A stretch of DNA of 64,000 bases, taken from positions 124,001-188,000 of the forward strand of contig JAHBVY010000007.1 in the NCBI GenBank assembly GCA_019637265.1. Reading direction: 5' to 3'. A program made the translations under genes and the position numbers. Origin of the DNA: Polyangiaceae bacterium (GTDB lineage Bacteria; Myxococcota_A; Polyangia; Polyangiales; Polyangiaceae). The notes under the pieces are model-generated. The model did not search any database. It was not told where the DNA came from and saw only the letters and a list, made by a program, of their open reading frames with translations. Positions 27,876-41,962 of the stretch are shown one piece after another (position 1 is the first letter of the stretch; each line of letters starts with the position of its first letter).

Positions 27876-29408
27876 GTGCCCAAAGGGGGAAACGGTGCGC
27901 TGCAGCGCGGCGCGCTCGCCGTGGCCACGCTGCTGTCAGCCAGCCTGACGGCGTCGCTCGCCAGTGGCTACGAGGCCGAGGTCACCGCGCGCTCCGACGC
28001 GCAGTTCTACACCTTGCAGAGCCCCTACGGGGATCCGCTGCTCCGGCGCCGCCGCTACACCCAGACCCTCGGGCTCACGGTGTACGACATCACGGGCAGC
28101 TACGAGCCCGGCGCGCCCCAGCTCTCGGCGCGCGCCCTGCTGCGGATGGACGCCGACTTCGGTCAAGACGCCCGCGAGCGCTCCCCGAGCACGCCCGATC
28201 GCTACATCCCCGGCCTCGAGCAGGCGCCGCTCGACCTGATGTACGCCTACGTGGAGGGCCGCGGCTACTTGGGTGGCCTGCTCGGCTTCCGCGCCGGGCG
28301 CCAGTACGTGGTGGACGCCCTGGGGTGGTGGTCGTTCGATGGGGGCTTGGCGAAGCTCAGCACGCCGGCTTATTTCAATGTGGATATCTACGGCGGCTTC
28401 GAGCAGCGCGGCGGGCTCCCGTGGCTCTCCACCTCGCGCTTCGAGGCGCAGGGGGTCTACCGTGGGGATCGCAGCGGGCTCGCCGCCGGCGATTGGCCTA
28501 GCTTCCTCGATCAGTCGACGCCCGCGCCCGCCTACGGCTTCGCGCTGGAGAGCTCCGGCGTGCACTTCCTCAGCACGCGGCTCAGCTACCGCAAGGTCAT
28601 CAATCGTGACGAGGTGCGGCTCACCCCGTTCGACGACGGGAGCGGCGCGATCCAGGTGATGAAGGGGGACCGCGTCTCGAGCGAGCGCCTCGGCTACGCC
28701 GCGCGGGTGAGCCACGAGTCGCTCGGGAGCCTGCACGGTGAGGCGGTGTACGACCTCTACAATCAGCTGGTGAGCGAGCTCTCGGGCGGCATCGACGCTT
28801 ACGTCACTGAGCGGCTCACCCTGGGCGCGAGCTACGACTACTACCTCCCCACCTTCGACGGCGACTCCATCTGGAACTGGTTCAGTCACAACGGGCAGAC
28901 CACCTTGAGCGGCCGCGCGGTGCTCGAGCTCAGCAGGCGCTTCGACGTGGCGCTGAGCGGCGGCGCGCGGCTCTACACCACGGACGGGGACCCCGTGACC
29001 TATGGCGCCTACCAGCGCTCGTCTCAGCTCGCCGATCGCGAGAGCATCAAGACGCTGGTCGACCACTTCGGCGACGTCTCCGGCGGCTACCGCTGGCCGA
29101 GCGGCAGCGTGCACCTGGGCGCCCTGGCGGAGACCGGCCAACGCGGCCACCGTTACGGCGCTGATCTGACCACTCGCCAGCGCTTCGATCAGGGGCGCTA
29201 CGACACCCTGCTCGTGCTGAGCCTCCACGACTGGGAAGACGGGCTCCGGCCCCAACGGAGCGCCACCAGCGTGGGCTACGTCGCCGGGCTGGGTCACGAG
29301 CTGATCGAGGAGACGCGCGTCGGCCTCGAGTGGGAGCACCACACGAGCCGCCTCGTCGGTCAGCGTTACCGCGTGCTCGCCACCTTGGATCTCACCTTGC
29401 TCGACTGA
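27876..29408 (+). CDS. Outer-membrane beta-barrel (putative porin of a cytochrome conduit)
   Basis: 510 residues. Signal peptide about 12-30 (AVATLLSASLTASLASG). The rest is alternating polar/hydrophobic short strands rich in Tyr, Gly and Arg, for example GYLGGLLGFRAGRQYVVDAL and LTLGASYDYYLP, typical of a large barrel with roughly 20 or more strands. GTG at 27876 is chosen because it places a normal signal peptide at the start; a TTG at 27849 is also open. The stop overlaps the start of the 13-heme cytochrome gene (TGATG). Barrel plus multiheme cytochrome is the hallmark of porin-cytochrome complexes that carry electrons across the outer membrane. Confidence 0.75.
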   Translation: MPKGGNGALQRGALAVATLLSASLTASLASGYEAEVTARSDAQFYTLQSPYGDPLLRRRRYTQTLGLTVYDITGSYEPGAPQLSARALLRMDADFGQDARERSPSTPDRYIPGLEQAPLDLMYAYVEGRGYLGGLLGFRAGRQYVVDALGWWSFDGGLAKLSTPAYFNVDIYGGFEQRGGLPWLSTSRFEAQGVYRGDRSGLAAGDWPSFLDQSTPAPAYGFALESSGVHFLSTRLSYRKVINRDEVRLTPFDDGSGAIQVMKGDRVSSERLGYAARVSHESLGSLHGEAVYDLYNQLVSELSGGIDAYVTERLTLGASYDYYLPTFDGDSIWNWFSHNGQTTLSGRAVLELSRRFDVALSGGARLYTTDGDPVTYGAYQRSSQLADRESIKTLVDHFGDVSGGYRWPSGSVHLGALAETGQRGHRYGADLTTRQRFDQGRYDTLLVLSLHDWEDGLRPQRSATSVGYVAGLGHELIEETRVGLEWEHHTSRLVGQRYRVLATLDLTLLD

Positions 29409-31000
29409 TGCCTACGCCGCCTCAGCCAACCGTCCCCAGCAGGCGCCCTGTTGCGATCGAGCGCCCTGTCGCGATCACGCGGCGCCGCGAGCGACCACGC
29501 CAGCTGCTCGCGCTGCTCGCGATTTGCCTGGCTGCGTTGGTCACCGGTTGGGTCCAGGCAGCGCCTGCCCCCGGCTCGCCCCAGGGCGCTGCCAAACCCC
29601 CGAAATCCGCGGAGCCCAAGCCGGCGGCCAAGCCCGGTAGCGCGGCGCCCGCGGCGAGCCAGGCCGCTCACGGCAGCGCGTCCAGCGCCCCCAGCGGCAG
29701 CGCCCCCGGCGCCAACGTCAGCGCCGCGAACGGCTCACCGGGCGCCCCGCAGAGCGGCTACGTCCACGGCTTGGCGCCGCTGCCCGGGGACGCTCCGGTG
29801 CCGCTCCACCTGCGCCCGCCGGGCGCCCGAGCCGACGACGGCGGCCCCAGCCCCATTATTTTCCCTGCGCAAAAGCTGACCATCCGCTTCAACCACAAGA
29901 AGCACAGCCAGGAGCTCGGCCTCACCTGCAAGGCTTGTCACGACGCGGCCGCGAGCAGCCAGAAGAGCTCGGATAGGCTGCTGCCGAGCCCCGAGCGCTG
30001 CGATGGCTGCCACGCCACGGATCACCGCGACTTGAGCGCCGTCACGGCGGACGCGAGCGAGCTGATCGGTCAGTGTGGCTTCTGCCACATCGGCTACAAA
30101 GAGGGCGACAAGAACCGCGTGGCGCGCCTCACGCTGCCGAAGCCGAACCTCAAGTTCAGCCACAAGGCGCACATCGATCGCAACATCGGCTGCGAGCAGT
30201 GTCACGGCGCGGTGGAGGAGCTCGAGCTGGCGACGCGCGATCAGCTGCCGCGCATGAGCGGTTGCCTCAAGTGCCACCAAGCGCCGGAGCCCGCCCGCGG
30301 CGACGCCAAGGGCCAGTGCACCACCTGTCACCTGACCGAGCGCCCCGGCGGCACCCTGCGCACCCAGTTCCCCCAAGGTCAGCTCACCCCGCCGAATTGG
30401 CTGCACAACGCCGGGCACACGCCGGACTGGCTCGAGCGGCACAAGTACGTGGCGGGCGCCGACTCGCAGCTCTGCTCGAGTTGCCATACAGAAAAATACT
30501 GCACGGACTGTCATGATGGCCGGGTGCGGCCGCGCAAGGTGCACCCGAACGACTTCATCAGCTCGCACCCCATCGCCGCGCGGCAGGGCGGGCAGCGCTG
30601 CACCAGCTGTCATCAGCAGCAGAGCTTCTGCGTGGGCTGCCATCAGCGCGCGGGGGTGACGCTCAGCGGGCCCTATGGTCAGTTCGCCGGACGAGGCCGC
30701 TTCCACCCGCCCAAGGCGGAGTGGACCGACCCGCCGCGCTCCGCCAGCCACCACGCCTGGGAGGCGCAGCGCAACCTGAACGCCTGCGTCAGCTGCCACC
30801 AGGAGCGGGACTGCCTCATCTGCCACAGCACGGCGGCGGTGGGTGGCCGCGGGATGAGCGGCATGGGCACCTCCGGCCAAGGCGTGAACCCGCACCCCAC
30901 GGGCTTCCGCTCTCGCTGCGGCACCGCGCTGCGCAAAAACGCCCGCGCCTGCCTCACCTGCCACGACCCCGCCGATCCTCAGCTCCGGGAGTGCCGCTGA
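29408..31000 (+). CDS. 13-heme c-type cytochrome, exported
   Basis: 530 residues. An Arg-rich N-terminus and hydrophobic helix (about 30-50) act as signal or anchor; a Pro/Ala/Ser/Lys-rich spacer follows (to about 150). Thirteen CxxCH heme sites then occur, beginning CKACH, CDGCH, CGFCH, CEQCH and ending CLICH, CLTCH, with many extra histidines for bis-His ligation. The early HKKHSQELGLTCKAC and FSHKAHIDRN repeats are of the doubled class seen in NrfH/MtrA-like and cytochrome c7 families. Predicted periplasmic electron carrier inserting into the coupled barrel. The spacer includes a TGCCAAACCCCC element (29590-29606). Confidence 0.92.
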   Translation: MPTPPQPTVPSRRPVAIERPVAITRRRERPRQLLALLAICLAALVTGWVQAAPAPGSPQGAAKPPKSAEPKPAAKPGSAAPAASQAAHGSASSAPSGSAPGANVSAANGSPGAPQSGYVHGLAPLPGDAPVPLHLRPPGARADDGGPSPIIFPAQKLTIRFNHKKHSQELGLTCKACHDAAASSQKSSDRLLPSPERCDGCHATDHRDLSAVTADASELIGQCGFCHIGYKEGDKNRVARLTLPKPNLKFSHKAHIDRNIGCEQCHGAVEELELATRDQLPRMSGCLKCHQAPEPARGDAKGQCTTCHLTERPGGTLRTQFPQGQLTPPNWLHNAGHTPDWLERHKYVAGADSQLCSSCHTEKYCTDCHDGRVRPRKVHPNDFISSHPIAARQGGQRCTSCHQQQSFCVGCHQRAGVTLSGPYGQFAGRGRFHPPKAEWTDPPRSASHHAWEAQRNLNACVSCHQERDCLICHSTAAVGGRGMSGMGTSGQGVNPHPTGFRSRCGTALRKNARACLTCHDPADPQLRECR

Positions 31001-31255
31001 TGGCGCGCGCTCGGGCTCCGGCCACGGCCACCATCAAGACGTCGGCTGGGCCGGCCACGGCTGCAGTGCGGTGTGCGGCGGCACCGGCCTACCGGCCGGT
31101 ATCGTCTCGAGCCCTCACCACGCGGTTGGCAGCGGCGATCGGGGTGCGAATTCATCCACCAAAGCCCTTGCTCGCCCCTTCACCCGCCAGCTATAGCCTC
31201 TTGCCCGCGAGTCGGGGCCCTGGCCCTGACTCGAGATGGGAAGAGGAGGCAGTTT

Positions 31256-31510
31256 GTGAAGGAGCTCGTCCGCTACTTGCTCGACAACTTGTACTTGGAC
31301 TTTCAGGGAGACATCACCGTCGAGAAGATCCGGGAGTTTCTTCGAGAGGACGACAGCCGGGACGCCCGCAAGCTGCTGAGCCGGCTGATCGAGGAGAAGG
31401 GGGCGGACGATCTCCTGCTCGCCCTGGCCGACGTGCTGCGCGAGAGCCTGGAGCAGGGCATCACGGAGGACAAAGTCCGCGAGCAGCTGACGCTGTACGC
31501 CGACTCCTGA
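31256..31510 (+). CDS. Small helical hypothetical protein
   Basis: 84 residues from GTG at 31256, with AGAGGAGG six bases before it. All-helical, acidic: VKELVRYLLDNLYLDF, ITVEKIREFLRED, GADDLLLALADVLRESL. No family recognised. No signal peptide, so cytosolic. Lies between the 13-heme cytochrome and the monoheme lipoprotein, but a 255-base gap separates it from the former. Confidence 0.7.
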   Translation: MKELVRYLLDNLYLDFQGDITVEKIREFLREDDSRDARKLLSRLIEEKGADDLLLALADVLRESLEQGITEDKVREQLTLYADS

Positions 31511-31524
31511 GCTCTGCGCTCGAT

Positions 31525-31628
31525 AGCTCGGAAGCGCCCTACGACTCGGAAGCGCCCTACGACTCGGAAGCGCCCTACGACTCGGAGGCGCCCTACGACT
31601 CGGAGGCGCCCTACAAGTCGGAGGCGCA
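31525..31628 (+). repeat. 18-bp tandem repeat, about 5.5 copies
   Basis: CTCGGAAGCGCCCTACGA (A/G variants) with an exact 18-base period from 31527. In one open frame it reads DSEAPY repeatedly. Located between the small helical gene and the lipoprotein gene. Confidence 0.9.
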
Positions 31629-31722
31629 GTGCACCTCGGGCGGTGCCACGCGCGTCGACTGGCTAGCGAATGACCCAAGGCCGGGGCCCCCACCGCGAGA
31701 GGTTCGTGGGGCTGTCCGGCTC

Positions 31723-32757
31723 TTGGCGCTGGTCGCCGCCGCCTACCTCGGCTCGGCGTGCGACCAGGGGGAGCGCGTGCTCGACGGGAGCACCACGCCG
31801 CTCCACGTGGTGGCGGCCTACCCCGCGCCGGATGAAGGCGTGGCCTGCGTGGGGGATCCCAGCTGTGAGGGGGTGCCGCTCAACCTGGCGATCGAGCTGC
31901 GCTTCGATCGCTACCTCGATCCCAGCAGCGCCGTGCGCCAGTCGCTGCGGCTCCAGGCGGGCAGCGGCGGCCCGATCGTGTTCTTGACGCCCAGCTACGA
32001 CGTGGTCGAGCGCGTGGTGCGTTTCCGCCAGGAACCAGGGGCGAGGCTCCAGCCGAGCACCCTCTACACCGTCGAGCTCATCGCCGAAGCGGGCGCGGGC
32101 TTTCGCGCCTTCGACGGAGCGGCGCTCGAGCACGGCGCCATCCCCGAGCGCTACCACTTCTACACCGGCACGCAGGACGCGGAAGATCCCCCCGCGCCGC
32201 CGGTGACCTCGTGCTCCGACGTGCTGCGGATCTTCAGTGGTGGTCAGGCTGGCTGTGTGAGTTGCCACCAGAGCAGCGAAGCGGGGATCGGCGGCTGCCC
32301 ACCTGGTCAAGCTCCCGATCCAAGCTTCCCTGACGAGTGCGTGGGGGTGCCCAGGCAGGGCCTCGACCTCAGCAGCCGCGCGGGCCTCGAGCGCACCGCC
32401 GTCTTCCAGGTGGCACACCAAACGGAGATCGGCCCCAGCGCCGGCACCCCGCTCACCAACCCGAGCCGCGTCGGCGTGCAGATGCCGCTCGTGCACCCCA
32501 ACAACCCCGGCAACAGCTACCTCCTCTACAAGCTGCTCCGCAACCCCAGCAACTTCGCCACCCAGCAAACCAGCGCCTACCGCGTGGGGCTCGGCGGCCA
32601 GCGGCTGCTCGCGAGCGACGACGAGCGCGAGCGCCTCCGCGAGTGGTTCGTGCGCGGTGAGCCGATGCCCGCTGGCGGCTACTCCCTGTCGCTAGCCGAG
32701 GTGCGCGCCATCCAACGCTGGATCCAAAACGGCGCAGAGACCGAGAGCTGCAGGTAG
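31723..32757 (+). CDS. Monoheme lipoprotein with Ig-like domain; start unresolved
   Basis: A Cys follows hydrophobic LLALVAAAYLGSA, fitting a lipoprotein signal. A bacterial Ig-like domain (about PLHVVAAYPAPDEGV to YHFYTG) precedes one CVSCH heme site and a C-terminal domain with LVHPNNPGNSYLLYKLL and VRAIQRWIQNGA, seen in cytochrome-like domains of exported myxobacterial proteins. No good ATG is in frame near the signal; TTG at 31723 is given as a placeholder and lacks the usual basic N-terminus. ATG at 31670 would give MTQGRGPPPREVRG plus the same signal if the C5 run at 31687-31691 had one more base. Likely part of the cytochrome conduit locus. Confidence 0.7.
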   Translation: MALVAAAYLGSACDQGERVLDGSTTPLHVVAAYPAPDEGVACVGDPSCEGVPLNLAIELRFDRYLDPSSAVRQSLRLQAGSGGPIVFLTPSYDVVERVVRFRQEPGARLQPSTLYTVELIAEAGAGFRAFDGAALEHGAIPERYHFYTGTQDAEDPPAPPVTSCSDVLRIFSGGQAGCVSCHQSSEAGIGGCPPGQAPDPSFPDECVGVPRQGLDLSSRAGLERTAVFQVAHQTEIGPSAGTPLTNPSRVGVQMPLVHPNNPGNSYLLYKLLRNPSNFATQQTSAYRVGLGGQRLLASDDERERLREWFVRGEPMPAGGYSLSLAEVRAIQRWIQNGAETESCR

Positions 32758-32957
32758 GCAGCGAAGCTGATGAGCTGAGAGAGGTCAGCTCTCTCCCATC
32801 GGTGCACGGGATATTCAGCTTCACTGACGAATGGAGCGGGCGCTGCGGAGCGCGAGCGGGTCACCGTCCACCGAGGTCACGTGGGGTCCCAGCGCGATGA
32901 CCGGGCGCTGGGGCGTGACAACTCGGTTGGCGCTCTCCTCGCTCCAGATGCGCTAGG

Positions 32958-37481
<4,524 letters not shown>

Positions 37482-37619
37482 CAAACTTTACGCGAGCGCG
37501 ATAGCTCGCTAACCGGAGGGCCGCATGCAAACGGGAGCGCTCAGGTTGGCCGAGCTCGTGAGCGCTCGACGCGCGTCCGCGCCGATCCGCCTCGCGGAGC
37601 GCGCCACCGCGCCTTGGTC

Positions 37620-38504
37620 ATGGCAGGCGACGTGAGCGGTCAGGATCCAGCGAAGGCAGACCCGCTCGTCAAGCCCAAGCCGGTGCTCAAGTGGGCCGGC
37701 GGCAAATCGAGCCTGCTCCCCGAGGTGCTGGCGCGCCTCCCGCGGTCCATCGACACCTACTATGAGCCCTTCCTCGGCGGCGCCGCGGTGTTCTTCGCCC
37801 TGGCCGCGGAGCGTCGCTTCGAGCGCGCCGTGCTCGCCGACAAGAACCCCGAGCTCATCAACGTGTACTCGGTGGTGCAGCGCCACGTGGAGCTGCTGAT
37901 CCGCGAGCTCTCCACCATGCAGCACGACGAGCGGACGTACTACCGGGTGCGTGAAGAAATTCCACCAGGAAAAATTCGCCGGGCGGCGCGCACCATCTAC
38001 CTGAACCGCACGGGGTACAACGGCCTCTACCGAGTGAACCGCTCGGGCGTGTTCAACGTCCCCTTCGGGCGCTACAAGAACCCCAAGGTGTGCGACGAAG
38101 CGCGGCTCCGCGCGGCCTCTCAGGCGCTGCAGCACGCGGAGCTCCACGTGGCCGACTTCGAGCACGCGACCCTGCAGGCTGGCCCGGGCGACGCCGTCTA
38201 CTTCGACCCACCCTACGCGCCGAGCTCACCCACCGCGAACTTCACCAGCTACCACCGTGAGCCGTTCGGCTCCGAAGAGCAGCGGCGCCTGGTCGGCGTG
38301 TTCAAGTCACTGAGCGAGCGCGGCGCGTTCACGCTGCTGTCCAACGCCGACACCGCAGAGACGCGAGCGCTCTACCGAGGCCTCGTGATGGACGAGGTGC
38401 AGGTGCGGCGCCCCATCAACTCCCGCGCGAGCGGCCGCGGCCAAGTGGGCGAGCTCCTGGTGCGCTCTGCCCCGCCCCGCCGCACCAAACGTCAGCCTCG
38501 CTGA
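37620..38504 (+). CDS. dam: DNA adenine methyltransferase (D12/Dam class)
   Basis: 294 residues from ATG at 37620. Motif I-like KWAGGKSSLLP and YEPFLGGAAVFF bind S-adenosylmethionine; catalytic DPPY is in VYFDPPYAPSS. N6-adenine methylation, probably at GATC-like sites as for Dam/DpnM relatives. No restriction endonuclease is next to it, so it is likely a solitary methylase. It ends one base before the convergent kinase gene ends. Confidence 0.93.
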   Translation: MAGDVSGQDPAKADPLVKPKPVLKWAGGKSSLLPEVLARLPRSIDTYYEPFLGGAAVFFALAAERRFERAVLADKNPELINVYSVVQRHVELLIRELSTMQHDERTYYRVREEIPPGKIRRAARTIYLNRTGYNGLYRVNRSGVFNVPFGRYKNPKVCDEARLRAASQALQHAELHVADFEHATLQAGPGDAVYFDPPYAPSSPTANFTSYHREPFGSEEQRRLVGVFKSLSERGAFTLLSNADTAETRALYRGLVMDEVQVRRPINSRASGRGQVGELLVRSAPPRRTKRQPR

Positions 38505-38505
38505 C

Positions 38506-40227
38506 TCAAGCCGCGTCGGCTTCCAGCTCTTGGAACAGCGGACGCAGCTCTGGGCGGCTGCGGAGCGGCGCGCAGAAGGCGCTCGCCAGCGCCAACAGCT
38601 CGCTCTCCAGCTCGTCCGCGCGGCGCCCTGCGTCGCCGATCGCCTGCTCGCACTGCGCGCGCTCGGCCTCGATCGCCTCTTCGTGGCGCGCCAGGCTCTC
38701 CCGCAGGCTCTTGATCTGAAACTCGAGATCGTCCACCTCGGTGCGCTTGGTGGCGCTGAGCGCGATGGCGCTCTGCAGCTCCTCCTTGATCGCCACCCAC
38801 GCATCGACCCGCGTCGCCATCTCGCGGTAAGCCGCCGAGAGCTCCGAGTAGGGCTCCTGAAAACCGCTCCGCCCCTCCCAGGTGATCACCGCGCGATGCG
38901 CCTGGGTCACCACCTCGCGCTCGGCCTCGAAGCGCGCCCGCAGCGCCGTCACCGCCGCCTCGGCGTCCTTCAGCGCGTCCTTGGCGCGGCTGGTGTCGAT
39001 GCCCAGCGCGTCCATGGCGTTGCCGAAGCGCTGACGCCCGTCCTTACCCCGGCGCTCGATGCCCTCCAGCTTGCGCTGGTCTTGCATCCCGCGCGAGCGC
39101 AGCTCGGCCACCTCTTGAACGAAGCGCCGCACCCCCGCCAGCTGATTCACCAGCTCGGGCGGCGGCGACGTCGGGTACACCTTGGTGAGCATCTGCTCGA
39201 ACACCACGGTGCGCCGCACCCAGCGATCCAGCGCCACCGGGGGCAGCGTGGGCGCCGGCCCGATCTCGCTCTGGCGCTCCACCGGATCTTCCGGGACACG
39301 GATCCCGATCGCGCCGGCGATCGCCACCAAGTCGTTGTGGAGCCGGTGCGCGTCCACCGGGCGATCCGCCGGGTCCTTCGCCATCAGCTGGAGCACCAGC
39401 TGATCGAGCGCCTCAGGGATCGAATCGTCCAGGCTCCGCGGGGATGGCGGCGCCTCCTTCAGGTGCTTGATGAAGTAAGAGGCGACGTCGGGCGCATCGA
39501 ACGGCAGCTGCCCCGTCAGCATCTCGAACATGATCACGCCCACCGCGTACAGGTCGGCGGCGGGGCCCGCCTCCGTCGAGGTGATGCGCTCGGGCGCCAT
39601 GTACTGCGGGGTGCCGAACACCTCACCCGCGCCAGTGAGGCGGCTGTCTTGCAGCGAGCGCGCGATGCCAAAGTCGAGGAGCTTGACCGCCTCGGTCCCG
39701 TCGCTCTGCGCGATGAAGATGTTCTCCGGCTTCAGGTCGCGGTGGATGACCTCGAAGTCGTGGGCGCGCGCCAGCGCGCGGGCGATCTGAATCCACTGCG
39801 GGAGCGCCCGCTCGAGCGGCACCTTGCCGCGCGCCACCAGCTCCGCCAAGGACTCACCCTGGAGGAGCTCCATCACCAGGTAGAGCGTGCCGTCCTCGAG
39901 CTCCCCCTGATCGAAGATCTCGATGATGTTCGGGTGCGCCAGCTTCTGCGCGCTCTTCGCTTCCCTGCGGAAACGCTCACGCACCACCTTGTTGCCGACC
40001 AGCGCCGCGCTCATGATCTTCACGGCGCAGGGGCGGTCCACCAAGCGGTGCCGCGCGCGGTACACCGTCGCCATCCCGCCCTCGCCGAGCACATCCTCGA
40101 TCAAGTAGCGGCCAGCGAGGGTGCTGCCGATCCGCGGGTCCTGGATCTCGACCAGGGCCTCACCGTCCACGAAGCAAACGGTGCTGTCGCTCGGGTACTT
40201 CAGGCTGCAGACGGGGCACTGCTTCAT
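38506..40227 (-). CDS. Zinc-ribbon Ser/Thr protein kinase with coiled-coil tail
   Basis: 573 residues from ATG at 40227. An N-terminal CPVC...C knuckle precedes a complete Hanks-type kinase: glycine loop GEGGMATVY, lysine [21 protein letters not shown], activation segment [10 protein letters not shown]. After about residue 330 comes a long coiled coil with no membrane helix, unlike PASTA kinases. It probably phosphorylates Ser/Thr of cytosolic partners, possibly those read by FHA proteins. A GTG 39 codons earlier is open but lacks a ribosome site. Promoter signals lie about 135 bases upstream. Confidence 0.95.
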   Translation of the reverse strand: MKQCPVCSLKYPSDSTVCFVDGEALVEIQDPRIGSTLAGRYLIEDVLGEGGMATVYRARHRLVDRPCAVKIMSAALVGNKVVRERFRREAKSAQKLAHPNIIEIFDQGELEDGTLYLVMELLQGESLAELVARGKVPLERALPQWIQIARALARAHDFEVIHRDLKPENIFIAQSDGTEAVKLLDFGIARSLQDSRLTGAGEVFGTPQYMAPERITSTEAGPAADLYAVGVIMFEMLTGQLPFDAPDVASYFIKHLKEAPPSPRSLDDSIPEALDQLVLQLMAKDPADRPVDAHRLHNDLVAIAGAIGIRVPEDPVERQSEIGPAPTLPPVALDRWVRRTVVFEQMLTKVYPTSPPPELVNQLAGVRRFVQEVAELRSRGMQDQRKLEGIERRGKDGRQRFGNAMDALGIDTSRAKDALKDAEAAVTALRARFEAEREVVTQAHRAVITWEGRSGFQEPYSELSAAYREMATRVDAWVAIKEELQSAIALSATKRTEVDDLEFQIKSLRESLARHEEAIEAERAQCEQAIGDAGRRADELESELLALASAFCAPLRSRPELRPLFQELEADAA

Positions 40228-40368
40228 GGCGTGGGCAGGCGGAGCGTACACCAGCACGCCGCGCGATCCTGCCTCAGGCAGCGACGCCGGCGACGTGGGG
40301 AGCGCGAGGGTGCACCCGGCGAGCGCGGAGGGCGTGATCCCCACGCGCGCAGAAACACAAAAACATCA

Positions 40369-40392
40369 ATTATATCGCGCAGTTAACTGCGC
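40369..40392 (-). promoter_or_regulatory. TATAAT box with perfect 16-bp palindrome, upstream of kinase
   Basis: On the minus strand, TATAAT (40374-40369) is immediately preceded, two bases away, by palindrome GCGCAGTTAACTGCGC (40377-40392), placed where a -35/operator would be. The area is AT-rich in a GC-rich genome. It could also serve as the end of the VanW gene transcript. Confidence 0.5.
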
Positions 40393-40420
40393 AGCGACGC
40401 CGCTCGCTGGCGCGCCGCGC

Positions 40421-41962
40421 TCACGGCTCGAAGCGATCGGAGGAGGCGATCACCACGCCCTCCCCTTCACCCGCCCCCTGCGCGGCAGCTTCACGCGCCT
40501 CCACCGAGCCCTCCGCAGGCGGCGGCAGCAGGCTCTCCGCGTCGGCGCCCGCGGGCACGATGAAGTGCTCCGGCGTCGCGGGGTACACGTCGATGCTCTC
40601 CTCCACTCGCGTCTCCCCCGTCGCGAGCCGCAGCTCACGCAGGCGCCGCAAGCGATAGCCGCGGATCCCCTTCTGCTTCTTCACCACGGTGCCTTCGCTG
40701 AGCCAGGGGCTCACCGTGACCTTACGGCGGAACGGTAGCACCGCGAGCGTCTCCGAGTGCCACTTCACCTCCGCCGGGCGCTCCGCGCCGAGCAGTTGCA
40801 CCAGGAGCTCATTGCCGCGCACCACCGTGTTCACCACCACCGGGAATGGCCAGGGGTTCTTGAGCTTCAAGTCCACGCTCGGCCAAGCCACGGTGGCATC
40901 GAGGCCGAGCGGCATGTAGGGCGAGGGGCGTGAGTGCGGAGCCCGCTCCACCACGTCGAGCCCACCGTAGACGGCCGCTGCGTGCAACGTGCTCGAGACC
41001 TGGCAGGTGCCACCGCCGATGCCGCGCACCATTTCCCCACGGAATATTTCCCAACCCGGGCGGAAGCCGTTCGCCAAGGTGCGCGCGCCGACCAGCTCGT
41101 TGAAGCTCACGAGCTCGCCGGGGGCGAGCACCACGCCGCGGAGCCGCGCCGCCGCGGTCTCGATGTTGGTCGCGCGGTTGTCGGCGTCGCCACCGCGCCC
41201 GAACCGGGTGCTAAACTCCCCCACCAAGCGCCGCACCTCCACCTTCGCGAGCGAGTCGGCGTTCACCTCGGGCTCGAGGCTCGCCACCGCGGCCACCACC
41301 GACTGGGCGCCCAGCTCTGCGAGCAGGCGCTCCGCGGTGCCGTCCACGTCGAGGAAGGCGCCCGGCTCCCCAGCGATGATCGGGAGATCGACGGTGCCCA
41401 CCTCGCCATCCTTCACCGCGCCGAGCCCCGCGAGGTCGAAGCGCGCGGCGACGCCCGCCGCGTCGCTCCGCTCCTTCATCGCCGCGAGCCGCGCCGCGAG
41501 GCGCTCCCGATCCCAGCGGGGGTGAAGTGGTATGTCTACCTGACCCAGCGCCGCGGCCCGGCGCTCTCGATACCTCGTGAGCCAGCTCCCCCGCGTGCCC
41601 ACCGTCCGCACCCGGCGCGTGAGCTCGGCGTCCAACAGCTCGAGCCCCAGCTCATCCAGCCGCGCCTCCACCACCACGTCAGCTACGCTGACCGCTGAAC
41701 CCTCCGAGCCCGCTGAGCCCTCCGAGCCCGCCGGCAGCACCACCTGCACCCGCCGCGCGCGCAGCGGCTCGAGGCGCGCGGCGATCTGAGGCTCGAGCGC
41801 CCGCGACGCGTCGAGCGGCACCCCACCCAGCTTCACCCCCGGCACGAAGCCATGGGGCGGCTCCTTCGGCCACGCGAACCAGCCCGCGCCCCCGGCGCCG
41901 ACCAGCGCGAGGAGGCTCGCCCAGCCGGCGGCCCGCCGAGCCCAACGCCGAGACCTCACCAC
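40421..41962 (-). CDS. VanW-family exported protein
   Basis: 513 residues. N-terminal Arg-rich start and membrane helix (about 12-30), a YoaR-type putative peptidoglycan-binding region (40-240), then the VanW domain (about 265-400): SFNELVGARTLANGFRPG, GIGGGTCQVSSTLHAAA, RAPHSRPSPYMPLGLDATV. VanW proteins are linked to the cell wall; biochemical role unknown. A short GSEGSAGSEGS insertion near residue 80 is encoded by a tandem DNA repeat beside CGTCAGCTACGCTGAC, also found in the gldG-like gene. GTG start at 41962 or three bases later. Confidence 0.88.
   Translation of the reverse strand: MVRSRRWARRAAGWASLLALVGAGGAGWFAWPKEPPHGFVPGVKLGGVPLDASRALEPQIAARLEPLRARRVQVVLPAGSEGSAGSEGSAVSVADVVVEARLDELGLELLDAELTRRVRTVGTRGSWLTRYRERRAAALGQVDIPLHPRWDRERLAARLAAMKERSDAAGVAARFDLAGLGAVKDGEVGTVDLPIIAGEPGAFLDVDGTAERLLAELGAQSVVAAVASLEPEVNADSLAKVEVRRLVGEFSTRFGRGGDADNRATNIETAAARLRGVVLAPGELVSFNELVGARTLANGFRPGWEIFRGEMVRGIGGGTCQVSSTLHAAAVYGGLDVVERAPHSRPSPYMPLGLDATVAWPSVDLKLKNPWPFPVVVNTVVRGNELLVQLLGAERPAEVKWHSETLAVLPFRRKVTVSPWLSEGTVVKKQKGIRGYRLRRLRELRLATGETRVEESIDVYPATPEHFIVPAGADAESLLPPPAEGSVEAREAAAQGAGEGEGVVIASSDRFEP

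Noticed and set aside
27936..29342. 468-codon open frame on the minus strand
   Set aside because: Antisense to the barrel gene, without signal or motif.
31525..31628. CRISPR-like array
   Set aside because: Repeat units abut with an 18-base period and no spacers; no cas gene.
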